Below are positions 46,264 to 56,115 of a DNA stretch of 64,000 nt, in pieces (positions within the stretch are counted from its first letter, which is position 1; every line of letters starts with the position of its first letter). The stretch spans positions 13,997,501 through 14,061,500 of the forward strand of contig NC_056420.1 in the NCBI RefSeq assembly GCF_905147365.1, written 5' to 3'. The translations under genes were made by a program, and so were the position numbers. The notes under the pieces were generated by a model. The model was not told where the DNA came from. It saw nothing but the letters and a program-made list of their open reading frames with translations, and ran no database searches. This DNA is from Aricia agestis (Eukaryota; Arthropoda; Insecta; Lepidoptera; Lycaenidae).

Positions 46264-46400
46264 AGCGTCCGTGGCCTAACTGGTAGTCATTTGGTTCGCA
46301 CTCGTAGAGGGTGCAGGTTCGATCCCGGGTGGAGGCGTGTACTAATGAGACATTTTATTTTCTAAACTCAAGTACACAATACGGACGCTCGTACGGTGAA
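46264..46400 (+). repeat. tRNA-derived SINE, family B, copy 2
   Basis: 'gcgtccgtggcctaactgg' and 'gcaggttcgatcccgggtgg' followed by 'aggcgtgtactaatgagac' match copy 1 at 37727-37947, with extra bases in the head and a shorter body. Confidence 0.75.
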
Positions 46401-46929
46401 GGACAACATAACTTATAAAAATATACAAAAAAATATATACAAGCATGCATAATACAAATAAACAGTAGTACTATAGAATATATTACATAAATACTATAAA
46501 GGCGAATGCCCAAAAATGTATGGACCAAAAACCCGTAATCGATTGAAACCATTTATATGTGGCATAGTAGACTACTTATACTGTATCCCAAATACAATGT
46601 CCTTTTTGGATTAAACAATCATCGAGTACTTTAAAAACGATCGTAACTAATTGACTTTTCTTATAGGAATCTACCTATATGATATTCAGGGCGACGCGAC
46701 GCGATGCTACAAACGATAGTTTGGCGATTAGTACGTAGTAAAAACATTTATAATACAGATGTATACAGTGTTGTAATTATGTATTTATGAATTGAATGTT
46801 TAAATGTTTATCACTTTTATATCTGACAGTATAGAATGTTAGTTTGGTATAGAAAATAATCTGTATACAATATGTACTGTTATTTTAGGATTATTAAGTA
46901 CACGATATCAGTTATATGATCGTTTTTTT

Positions 46930-47430
46930 TTTTTAATAAAATAAGGGTCGAAACGAGCAAACGGGTCACCTGATAAAAAATAATAAATAAATAAGAAATG
47001 TTTTATTTCTGAGTAAATTTTAATCAAATTTTTTCAGAATGTCTACCTGATGCCTACCACCGGTTCGGGAACTACCCCGGCGAGAAGAACCGGCGTAAGA
47101 AACTCGGTTCCACTTTTTACCAAAAAAGTGAGAGAAAAATTATTCTTTTAAAATAAAGTTTACAATTTTGTAACTTAATATTATATACAATGTCAACATA
47201 CATAATTGTAAGTCATAATATAATAATGTAGAAGTAGCCTTGCAAGAAGCCATCCTACTCCCAAGATGTGCCATCTTCTATGAAATCATTGACCTTATAA
47301 GATTCCTTTATAAGATTCCTTAATTGACCCTATGATGGAAAGCAACTGTACTGTCGGCCATGGACACTCGCAACATTAGAAGAGCTGCAAGTACGTTGCC
47401 ACTTGCCGGCCTCTGAAGGTTTGCAGGTCG
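46930..47430. repeat. Patchwork of dispersed repeats
   Basis: 46930-46975 is a scrap of the 'gggcaaacgagcaaacggg' repeat in reverse. 46985-47240 is a forward LINE 3' UTR-type repeat (counterpart of 1715-1965). 47330-47420 is another scrap with 'ggccatggacactcgcaac' and 'agagctgcaagtacgttgcc'. Confidence 0.7.
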
Positions 47431-47456
47431 TATTGAAAATATAGTGACAGTTTATT

Positions 47457-47648
47457 TCAGAGTTTTACAGTGCGCAGCAGAAAGTTACGCAAAAAACGCA
47501 CGGTGGAAGACTGCCACTCATAAAAGTGATGAGGATGGTATATTTTTCGCGTGGGACGATGGCGAAAAGTTGGAGGTGGTATGATTCCGAACAAATTCTT
47601 AGAGCACTCCCCGTGATACAACCGATAGAGGATGTAGAGTGAAGCCAC
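47457..47648 (-). mobile_element. LINE reverse transcriptase C-terminal fragment
   Basis: The minus-strand frame shows 'ILYRLYHGECS', 'LFGIIPPP', 'TRKIYHPHHF' and a basic end, the C-terminus of Jockey/CR1-type reverse transcriptases. It continues the family whose preceding segment is seen at 11458-11600. Confidence 0.7.
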
Positions 47649-47696
47649 TTGTGATTTAGTTTATTCTTAAAATATATTATATTTGACATACTTTTT

Positions 47697-48140
47697 TAGG
47701 GTTCCGTACCCAAAGGGTAAAAACGGGACACTATTACTAAGACTTCGATGTCTGTCCGTCTGTCTGTCTCTAGGCTCTTACTCAAGAACTACTATAGCTA
47801 GAGTTCTGAAATCTTCACAGATTGTGTATATCTGATGCCGCTGTAACAACAGATACTAAAAACTAAATAAAATTAAGATTCAAGGGAGGCTCCCATACAA
47901 CAAACGTGATTTTTTTCCCTTTTTGGCTCCTAATCTATAATGGCTATATTAAGTAGACACATGATTTTTTTACGAAATCCTCAATTATGTGTGTACTTTA
48001 ATATTTAACCGCAAAATTAAAAGAAAATAAATAATTAAGGGGGGCTCCCATACAAAAAACAATTTTTTCCTACTTTCGCGCTATAACGGTATGGAACCCT
48101 TCATGCGCGAGTCCGACTCGCACTTGGCCGATTTTTTTTC
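47697..48140 (-). repeat. Dispersed 'gggttccgtaccc' repeat, copy 3
   Basis: 'agggttccgtacccaaaggg' at the left and 'gcgcgagtccgactcgcact' with 'tggccgattttttt' at the right: a full copy in reverse orientation relative to 277-728. It lies just upstream of the P450-3 remnant. Confidence 0.8.
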
Positions 48141-48660
48141 TATTTAATTGTACATTATTGTCCATCAACATCACGAGAAATATCACAAAAACAAAGGAAA
48201 TAACTAGTTGATTCGAAGTAGATACCACACTGTGTATCTCAGATTTATTTTTCCAAATTATCGGTTTCAGGCATAGCACATATATTATTTAAGAAAACTT
48301 ATCGAATCAATTTCTTCGATGGTACAATCTTAAGAAAAAATTTATCCCCTTATCTCCTTACAAGCTCCAAGATTCGTGTGTGTGTATTTGTAAACAGCAG
48401 ACCCTTCGCGTACTACTATAACTGTCTTTGCTTTTCATACCACGTTACCTTTCAGGATCCCGTATGGTCAAAAATGCGTCGTCGCCTCACGCCAGTGTTC
48501 ACGTCATCCAAACTCAAATAGCTGCAGGCTCACATCAACATCAAGTCGAACGATCTTCTGCAACGCATAGCCTTGGAGAAGGGTAATCGTATTGATTTAC
48601 GCGTAAGTTTCTTTTCTGGTTTTAGTAAAGAAAAAACCTTATGTGATTCATATTTTTATC

Positions 48661-48907
48661 AACACGCTTTAGTCTAGACTAAAATTGCTAGCAATTTATC
48701 ATAATATTCCTTTAGGAATCTTTATGAAAGTACTACGTGTTATTTCAAAACTATATTATAGCAAATTTCATCAAAATATGCTTATAAACACGCTTTAGTC
48801 TAGACTAAAATTGCTAGCAATTTATCATAATATTCCTTTAGGAATCTTTATGAAAGTACTACGTGTTATTTCAAAACTATATTATAGCAAATTTCATCAA
48901 AATATGC
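48661..48907. repeat. 126-bp tandem duplication in P450-3 intron 3
   Basis: Units 48661-48786 and 48787-48907 are nearly identical, starting 'aacacgctttagtctagac' and ending 'aatttcatcaaaatatgc'. The phrase 'atagcaaatttcatcaaaat' suggests a LINE-tail origin. Confidence 0.9.
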
Positions 48908-49548
48908 ATACACGTTATACAGGAAGTAATAATTTAATAAGTTGTTTTGGGTGGCAACATGTTTCATTCACGTGTTCAAAATACACATCAATCCAAACTA
49001 AACACAAAAATGGTTCAACTTTATAGATTAAAAACAATACCGGACCAAAAAAGGATCCTTGTGGTACACCTTCAAGTCTTCCTCTCCGTCAAGTTACTTG
49101 TGACCTGCTTATTTTCAGAATTTAATGTGCGACTACACGACCGACGTAATAGGTACCTCAGCGTTTGGGCTGGCTAGTGACGCGACTCTCACTGGTGACA
49201 GTTCGCTACGGGCAGTTACTAAAGACCTCATGAAATTCTCTGTATATAGAGGCTTCAGTTGGACTTCTATATTTTTCTTACCAGAGCTGGTTGATATATT
49301 TAAGTAAGTTGAAGTGTTAATTTAAGATTGCATTAAATAAGCCTATCAGAGAAATGAGAATCTAAGTCGGAATTGGCTGATCAGTTATCAGTATCGCATA
49401 TTATGACGGATAACACAATACAATGTTATCAATATAACCATTTCAAAACATGACGTAATTTTTTGATGGTTTGTAAATAATAATATTATGACTCGCAATC
49501 AAAATATAACTGTTTTGCATTACAACAAAACAATTATTATGTGCCAAA

Positions 49549-49718
49549 TAAAACACAGTGTTGAGTTGAAGAAGCGATTCGTAATCTTAGCCTATATAAG
49601 TGTCTATGGATTAAAAACTTACCAAATAGTCTGTGGTTTCTCTTAGTTCACTGCTTTACTCACCAGCTGGCGCCCTCTTCTATGAGAATAGGCGCGACGT
49701 CATCTGTCAACTTCATAG
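49549..49718 (-). repeat. DIRS inverted terminal repeat, 3' side
   Basis: 170 bp from 'taaaacacagtgttgagttg' to 'ctgtcaacttcatag', the exact complement (by eye) of 54382-54551. Confidence 0.93.
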
Positions 49719-49747
49719 TGTCTTCACTCACCAGCAAGACCTTGCTG

Positions 49748-49843
49748 CAACACTGTGTTTTATTTGGCACATAATAATTGTTTTGTTGTAATGCAAAACA
49801 GTTATATTATGTAGCCTTCCTAAAACACAGTGTTGAGTTGAAG
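49748..49843 (-). repeat. DIRS internal complementary region (circle junction)
   Basis: 49748-49808 is the reverse complement of the left end of the element including its unique 41-bp extension. From the shared AT-rich core at about 49803-49808 it continues as the reverse complement of the right end ('ttatgtagccttcctaaaac'). It therefore records the sequence expected when the two ends are joined in a circle. Confidence 0.9.
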
Positions 49844-50259
49844 ACGTGTCTGATATCTGCTGGTGCATGAACGCTATGTGATAAATTGTTAAATTTGATA
49901 CTACAAATATTCTCTATTACTTAAATTATTATTAACAACTGAAACTCACTCTTCTATAAGAAAAACTTTTATTCTGAATATTAAATTATTATTAATTAAA
50001 ATTTAACTTGTAACAAACAAATAAAATTATTTTTTTTTTTTTTTTTTTTTTAAACAAAACAAATCAAATTCTTATCTTAAAACATAACAAATTGTGAATA
50101 ATATTGAATTATCAAAATGGCACATTACAAACTTATTCCTATAGGAACTCTAGGGAGATAGTAATTTAGCTCTATTCTAATAAATTACTCTGTGTGAGAG
50201 AGATCAATAATTTCTTATTAAACAAACAATTAAAAATATTATAAATTGTCAACTTGTTG

Positions 50260-51250
50260 CTACAAACAAGAAAAATTATTATGTAACAAATCAGCTGAAG
50301 TATTATTATCATTATTGCTTTGCACAGAGCGACAATAATATTTACTAAAAGTTTGAGCACTTTTCCAATTTCCCCTACTCAAAATTTCTTCTACAGGTCT
50401 ATTTTCAAGCCATCCTCTTGAAGCAACGGCTGAACGGATGCTACCCGGAGAAGCTCTTATATCAATTTCTTTAAATATTGATTTGATCCATCCAGTAATC
50501 ATGGTTCTTGATGCTGGCTTAATAGGTCCAGTTACAGATAAAAATAAATTAGTAAGATCCTGCTGCTGTGATCTTCTATTTTGAGATTTTGAAATAAGAG
50601 ATTTTATATGTTTGACAGGGCAGATTTTTTCATCAGGATGCTGTAGAAGGCACCAACCAGATTGTCTATGTGTACCGGAATCAGTCTTGGAGCCAAATTT
50701 AGGAATTAATGTGATTTTATCCTCATCATTATGAAAATTATTTTGTGAAATATCCAGTAAAGTTAAATCGTGTATACGACGCCCAGATGCCAATAAAAGA
50801 ATGAGAGATGTTCTCCGGGAAATGTCAAATAATGAATTATTGGAGCTAGTACTTTTGAGCCAATCGAACAGTATTTTTATGTCAAATATTGGAGGCTTAG
50901 GAGCTGGCGGTTTAGCGATGGATATAGCTCTCAAAACCTGAGTAACAAAAAAGTTTTTAGAAAAATTTTCCACAGATGTAGCACAAAATGTTGAAATTGC
51001 TGATTTGTGCAACAAGATAGTACTATAGGCTAATTTGTCTACTAAAAATAGCTTTGCCAAAAATCTTGCCACTGTGCTACCATCTGGTGTATTTGGGTTT
51101 ATATTCTCAGACTCACACCACAACAGCCATCTATTGATAGGTGCTTTGTATGTAGTAAGGGTGGACTCCCGCCAGCTTTGTTTTAATAAGTTTTGTTCGT
51201 CTAAACTCCAGTGTCTCACTTTGTCTGCCCACCCCCAACCTTCCAGGCTA
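50260..51250 (-). CDS. DIRS tyrosine recombinase
   Basis: The recombinase that DIRS elements use in place of an integrase. About 325 residues: an N-terminal SAM-like DNA-binding half ('TLTTYKAPINRWLLWCES', 'YSTILLHKSAIS') and a C-terminal catalytic half with the first Arg in 'LLASGRRIHDLTLL', the second conserved basic cluster in 'GSIRSAVASRGW', and the nucleophile Tyr in 'TFSKYYCR'. The open frame continues without stops to 53079, but codons beyond about 51250 are the second frame of the RT gene and do not look like protein. No ATG is obvious at the domain start, so translation probably needs overlap or frameshift with the upstream RT frame; the exact start is unknown. It overlaps the RT frame by a few tens of bases. 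Confidence 0.85.
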
Positions 51251-53093
51251 GAAGAGACAACTTGTCTATCTGTTCCGGCACTCTGCCTGTAGTTTGATCT
51301 ATCAAGGTCTTCCGCAGATCCTTGATTATTATTGGCTCTCCGAGAGCCCTCGCCTGTAGGTCTGGATGCCAAAAGCACCGAGTCCAATGAGGTGCTATTA
51401 GAACATATGTTCCCCTCGCCTTGTTCAGATGGGCCAATACTCGTGGGATGAGGTTTGGGGGGGGAAACACCCAGGCCATCTGGTAATCCCACTGAAGGCT
51501 GAATGCGTCGCAGAAAGTTGCGCACCCATCTGTTGAATCCAATGTGGCGTAGCTTCGCACGACGGCGGTCTCTTTTGACGCGAACAGGTCTATATCTGGG
51601 ACCCCCCACTCTTTGAATATGGCTTCCGTGGCCTGTGGAAGTAGGTGCCACTCTGGGACTGGGCGACCCCTCGAGAGACGATCTGCTATTCCGTTTAGCC
51701 TCCCTGGGAGGTAGCAGGCCGACAGCGTTATATTGAGCTGCTCGGTTAACTCTAGAACCCTGCCTGTCAGTTCTAATAGGGCTAGTGATCTTGTGCCCCC
51801 CTCGTTCCTTATGTATGCAACGAGAGTACGGTTGTCGGTCTGCAACAGTATGTGAGCTCCCTCTAGGCTCTCCTCTTGGCACTTTATTGCCGCATATACT
51901 GCATAAAGTTCTTTTAGATTTGAGTGCCACTTCTTTTGGTAAGGAGCCCATTTGCCTGATAGAAGTAGGCTGTTTAGATGTGCACCCCATCCCGCATCTG
52001 CTGCATCTGTTGTAAGAAAGTGTGTTACTTCTTTCTGATGTAATGGGGCCCTGCTGTTGTTTACAGCATTTAGCCACCAAGTCAAATCCTGACTTAACGA
52101 AGGTGGTATTACTTTTTTGTCTCTGGGTCGGTTCTGATGAAATTTTTTCAAAAATATTTGCATCTTGCGGCAATGCAGACGTCCTTTTGGAATTGAGTAA
52201 TTTGCAAAATTTAACATGCCTAATAGACTTTGCATCTCTTTCAGGGTGCAGCATCCTTTTTTTAGCAGACTTGATATGATATTCTTTATTTTCATTATTT
52301 TCATTTGGGGCAATGACAGGCAATTGATTTCGGTATTCCAGGTAAGTCCTAGGTATTCCAACTCGTGTGTTGGTATGAGACTGGACTTTTGATAGTTGAC
52401 ATGCCAACCTAGTGATTCTAGAACACTCAGCGTTTCCGCAACCTGAGTGACAAGTTTGGCACGATTCTGATGCGCCAGGAGGTAATCGTCTAGATATGCA
52501 AGCAGTCGCACCCCCTTTGTCCGTAGGATTTCCGCAACCCAATTGGACACCGCTGCAAATAAACGGGGGGCAGACGATAGGCCAAATGGTAGGGCAGTCA
52601 ACTGTAGCACTTCGTTGTTGTATATCACCCTCAGAAAGCGCCGGTGTTTCTCGTCGATTGGCAGGTGAAAATATGCTTGGTGGAGGTCGATCTTGACCAA
52701 CCAATCCCCATCCTGTAAGAAGGTTATCACATCTGCCTGTGAAATGAGCTGAAAGTGCTTTACGGCGACATGTGCGTTGAGGCCCCTGAGGTCGAAGATC
52801 GGGCGTATTCCTCCATCTGCTTTGGTTACAAGAAACATCTTTGAGTGGAAACCTGCATTGAGTACTGGAGGGTGTTCTAAAATTTTCTTTTCTTTCAGCT
52901 CTTTGATCACTGCTGACATCTTTGTAGTTACTCTTGTTGAGAACTTGTTTTGGATACTCTTGTTGGGGTAATGTAGAGGAGGTTTTGTTTTGAATGCTAT
53001 TTTGCCATTGGATATAATTCTTAGGATGAACGGGTTGGCACCTAACTTCTTCCAAGCCTCTACATGTTCCCTCAAACATCCACCCCTGAACAC
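51216..53093 (-). CDS. DIRS reverse transcriptase / RNase H
   Basis: 625 residues that copy the element's RNA into DNA. Reverse transcriptase at about residues 60-260: catalytic Asp136 in 'VKIDLHQAYF', 'LPFGLSSAP' at 168-176, and 'AYLDDYL' with Asp202 and Asp203. RNase H at about 355-475: Asp363, Glu395 in 'LKELYAVY', Asp420 in 'QTDN', Asp471. Residues about 500-575 ('DIDLFASKE', 'FPPPNLIPRVL', 'APHW') correspond to the segment described as a methyltransferase-like domain in DIRS1-type elements; that assignment is tentative. The start ATG (53093) is 13 bases after the gag stop. The frame is complete, with no lesions seen. Confidence 0.93.
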   Translation of the reverse strand: MFRGGCLREHVEAWKKLGANPFILRIISNGKIAFKTKPPLHYPNKSIQNKFSTRVTTKMSAVIKELKEKKILEHPPVLNAGFHSKMFLVTKADGGIRPIFDLRGLNAHVAVKHFQLISQADVITFLQDGDWLVKIDLHQAYFHLPIDEKHRRFLRVIYNNEVLQLTALPFGLSSAPRLFAAVSNWVAEILRTKGVRLLAYLDDYLLAHQNRAKLVTQVAETLSVLESLGWHVNYQKSSLIPTHELEYLGLTWNTEINCLSLPQMKIMKIKNIISSLLKKGCCTLKEMQSLLGMLNFANYSIPKGRLHCRKMQIFLKKFHQNRPRDKKVIPPSLSQDLTWWLNAVNNSRAPLHQKEVTHFLTTDAADAGWGAHLNSLLLSGKWAPYQKKWHSNLKELYAVYAAIKCQEESLEGAHILLQTDNRTLVAYIRNEGGTRSLALLELTGRVLELTEQLNITLSACYLPGRLNGIADRLSRGRPVPEWHLLPQATEAIFKEWGVPDIDLFASKETAVVRSYATLDSTDGCATFCDAFSLQWDYQMAWVFPPPNLIPRVLAHLNKARGTYVLIAPHWTRCFWHPDLQARALGEPIIIKDLRKTLIDQTTGRVPEQIDKLSLLAWKVGGGQTK

Positions 53094-53106
53094 CCTCGTT
53101 GGATTG

Positions 53107-54309
53107 TCACTTTTGTTTAGTGTGGGAACTTGTATTCTCTGTTTGGTTGTTTCGACGAAAGGGCCGGTTCTTTTTGGGCATAGTCTTTATTTTTCTCTCC
53201 TCTTTATAAGATCTAGTAGATGGAAATCTCTGTTTCTTATTTGAATGTTGATTAAATGAAGTACTAGACCTCTTTTCTTTTAAGTAACTTGGTGTATTCA
53301 ACCAAGTCTGTGAACCACCTAATGACTGAATAATAGGCTGTAAGCCCTCTCGACTAAATAAGTATTCCGAGCTGGGTGGAACGTTTTGTAAAGTAGCTCT
53401 GAGGTTTGAATTTGCTATTTCTTTAAGAATGCGATCCCGCCTAACTTCAATGCACTCTGCCCTTTTTCCACAGATTATCTGCATGGACAGCTCAGAATTC
53501 TTTGATATACTAGATCCGGGACCAAATGTTGTTAAAAATCTCTCACAGAGAGAATTGGCATTAAGATTTTTTGCATCCGCTGAGGCCCAGTCAACAATCC
53601 CCCGCAGTCCTGTTTGCAGTAATTGTCTTTGTTCAAGTAAGACATTAGATAAGCTAGCTAATAGCTGCTCTGTAGATGCTAAATAGTCTTTATTTTTACT
53701 AAAATGACAAAGCTCTTCATTTATTTTAAGACCTATAAACCCAGGTGTTGCAGCATAAGACTGCATCGCTTTTTTATAGCGAATGCCCTTCCAGGCTTGA
53801 GTGTTGAATTTTTGGTACTTTACCAGCTCTAATAGGCGGTCTTTATCAGCAGAAGGTATAATCTTCTTGTCATCATAATCAATGTTTAATTCACCTAAAG
53901 TGAGGTTATTTGATGAAGTACATGGTCTTTTAAGGAAAGTTGACTCCAAATTACTAGACTGAACAGCGTGACTAGGGCCTGGTAAGCAATTATTTATGAT
54001 CTGGTGAGTGTTGGTGTTATGCATTGTTTGACTAGTTAGTTCGGAGACGAAGTTTGAAATCCGACTTACTTGATCCATCAATACATCGACGCGTGGATCG
54101 GCATAAGGATTTTGTACATACCTACGACGACGCTTGTTAGGTGGTGGAGAAGCAAAGCCAGCCTCATCCTCCGAAGATGAGGAGCCTGCATCGGCCCCGC
54201 TGCTGTTACAAGCCTGTCCCTCGTCCGAGGCGACAGAACTTGCACATTGTGTATTTCTATCCACACTCATTTCACCTTGAAGCACTTTTCTAACACCAAC
54301 ACTAAACAC
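53107..54309 (-). CDS. DIRS gag-like protein
   Basis: 400 residues. Identified by position, first frame of the element, not by a sequence signature: there is no Cys-His knuckle. The N-terminal region is Ser/Glu/Asp-rich, followed by a basic 'NKRRRRY' patch near residue 60, a helical middle part (about 140-330), and a strongly basic C-terminus that could bind nucleic acid. A second ATG 13 codons in ('MSVDRN') is an alternative start. Expected to package the element's RNA. Confidence 0.75.
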   Translation of the reverse strand: MFSVGVRKVLQGEMSVDRNTQCASSVASDEGQACNSSGADAGSSSSEDEAGFASPPPNKRRRRYVQNPYADPRVDVLMDQVSRISNFVSELTSQTMHNTNTHQIINNCLPGPSHAVQSSNLESTFLKRPCTSSNNLTLGELNIDYDDKKIIPSADKDRLLELVKYQKFNTQAWKGIRYKKAMQSYAATPGFIGLKINEELCHFSKNKDYLASTEQLLASLSNVLLEQRQLLQTGLRGIVDWASADAKNLNANSLCERFLTTFGPGSSISKNSELSMQIICGKRAECIEVRRDRILKEIANSNLRATLQNVPPSSEYLFSREGLQPIIQSLGGSQTWLNTPSYLKEKRSSTSFNQHSNKKQRFPSTRSYKEERKIKTMPKKNRPFRRNNQTENTSSHTKQK

Positions 54310-54381
54310 TGTGTTTTATTTTAACAATAAAAAACACTTAAGAAAAATTTTTACGGCTTGCGCGGTAAAAATTTACGAACG

Positions 54382-54551
54382 CTATGAAGTTGACAGATGA
54401 CGTCGCGCCTATTCTCATAGAAGAGGGCGCCAGCTGGTGAGTAAAGCAGTGAACTAAGAGAAACCACAGACTATTTGGTAAGTTTTTAATCCATAGACAC
54501 TTATATAGGCTAAGATTACGAATCGCTTCTTCAACTCAACACTGTGTTTTA
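54382..54551 (-). repeat. DIRS inverted terminal repeat, 5' side
   Basis: 170 bp, the exact complement of 49549-49718. It precedes the gag frame and would contain the element's promoter. Confidence 0.93.
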
Positions 54552-54605
54552 GGAAGGCTACATAATATGACATGCCAGTTTGTAATGATAATAATAATAA
54601 ATTAA

Positions 54606-55095
54606 TGCTAGCTAAAAGCCGAGCTTTGTGAGGGCTTCGTTGTTCTGCTTGGTAATAATCTTTAAAACAGTTTTTTTTTTATTTTCATAGTAACCAAACC
54701 TTGACTGTCTGATGATAACATAATACCTATATTTAAATAAAAACAACTATCAATAGACGTGATAGTTTTTCCGTAAAGTGTACCACAAAAGTGGTCAGGT
54801 TGTGGGATATAGTAGGGCTTGCTTCGCTCGCATTGATTAATTATAAGACGAGAATAATAATAACTAGCTAAAAGCCGAGCTTTGCGAGGGCTCGCGTCAT
54901 CACACCTTGACTGACTGACGCTAACACATCTACATATTATAAAAAACCTTGGCTGATTGATCTACATATAAATTAAAATTACTAAGTAATATGTTAAAGC
55001 ACAAATCAATAGGCGTGATAGTTTTTCCGTAAAGTGTACCACAAAATGTACAGGTTGTGGGATAATATACTAGAGCTCGCTTCGCTCGCCGATTA
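54606..55095. repeat. Two direct copies of an 'agctaaaagccgagcttt' repeat
   Basis: 54606-54830 and 54866-55095 share 'gctaaaagccgagctttg', 'gtgatagtttttccgtaaag', 'tgtaccacaaaa', 'caggttgtgggata' and 'gcttcgctcgc' in the same order. Dispersed repeat of SINE or LINE-tail type, in P450-3 intron 4 beside the DIRS insertion. Confidence 0.75.
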
Positions 55096-55768
55096 GTAAG
55101 ACCACCAACGTCCAACGTATTAAGTATAGTAGCATGCATATTGCATAATATGCAGCAGATAGTATGAAGCAGCAAAAATTTAATTTAAGAGCATACGAGT
55201 ATTTTGTTATCGATTGTGATCAACATTATGTGATTATTATCAATAGTAATACTGCAGTAATGGTCAAGTCTTAAAAAATAATTATTTTAAAGGTACAAAA
55301 CAAATGTTAGTCTACTTACCGTTTTACAGGTTTACGTTAATCTCTAAAGAATCATCTGATTTCTTCAGGAAAATTTTCTATACTATTGTTTCGGAAAGAG
55401 AGAAAAACAAGTATGCGAATAAGAACAAAGATCTGCTGGACGCTCTTCTGAATATAAAGAAAGAAGCAGAAGCAAACGGTGAAGGTATTGAATCTTAGTA
55501 CAGAATCAAAATTCACATTTGTAGTAAAACTCAGGCTTTGTCAATTGCCAAAAATATATAATACATCTCACAAATTAGTATTTTTAAAACTTCTTGTTGT
55601 TTTCTAGAAATTTCTGATGATCTCCTCATCGCTCAAGGAGTGATATTTCTTCAAGCTGGTTTTGAAACCTCGGCAGCGGCACTCACATTCATGTTTAACG
55701 AATTAGCACACGCACCACATATTCAGGTAAAAAAAATTATATTTCTTTATTATAATTATATTAATTAA

Positions 55769-56115
55769 CGCCTCCGTGGTCCAGTGGTTAAGAGCGTGGC
55801 TCTTGACTCGGAGGTCGTGGGTTCGATTCCCGCGCTGGAAACATGTTATTTCCAAGTTGGGTTAGGACAATGCAGGCTGATCACCTGATTGTCTGACAAG
55901 TAAGATGATCCATGCGTCGGATGGGCATGTGAAAAGTCGGTCCTGCGCCTGACTCTCGCCGGTCGTGTCGGTCTTCCGTCCCACTGGATTATGAGAGTAA
56001 AGGAATAGAGAGTGATCTTGTGTACTGCGCACACACTCGGGCACTATAAAATTACTCCTGCGTACCTGCCTGGTTTCAATGAAACCGGCCACCGTCACCG
56101 AAACCGGTATGTGGG
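55769..56115 (+). repeat. tRNA-derived SINE, family C (P450-3 intron 6)
   Basis: The head 'gcctccgtggtccagtggtt' (box A) and 'gtgggttcgattcccgcgc' (box B) is very tRNA-like over 70 bases, but the acceptor stem does not close. A 270-bp body follows ('ggtcctgcgcctgactctcg', 'gtgatcttgtgtactgcgc', 'gaaaccggccaccgtcaccg') and ATT repeats at the 3' end. Confidence 0.85.

Larger units (their letters stand above)
49508..54563 (-). mobile_element. DIRS-like tyrosine-recombinase retrotransposon, apparently intact
   Basis: 5.06 kb, antisense in intron 4 of P450-3. It carries three open frames in the order gag, RT/RNase H, tyrosine recombinase. Inverted terminal repeats of 170 bp (49549-49718, 54382-54551) read as identical. 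Outer extensions are unequal: 41 bp at the left, 12 bp at the right. An internal complementary region at 49748-49843 joins the complements of both ends. AATAT borders the element on both sides (49503-49507, 54564-54568) and would be present once in the empty site. No LTRs and no integrase: insertion is expected to be by the recombinase acting on a circular intermediate. The perfect terminal repeats and open frames point to a young, possibly mobile copy. Confidence 0.9.

Noticed and set aside
47457..47689. Small minus-strand frames as host genes
   Set aside because: The translation matches the C-terminus of a Jockey/CR1-type LINE.
51250..53079. The upstream two thirds of the 939-residue open frame as recombinase
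   Set aside because: It covers the RT/RNase H gene in another phase and its translation is Arg/Ser/Pro-rich without recognisable domains. The overlap is reported as a finding, not as a protein.
55769..55842. A functional tRNA gene
   Set aside because: Boxes A and B are good, but the 5' and 3' ends do not pair into an acceptor stem and a SINE body follows.
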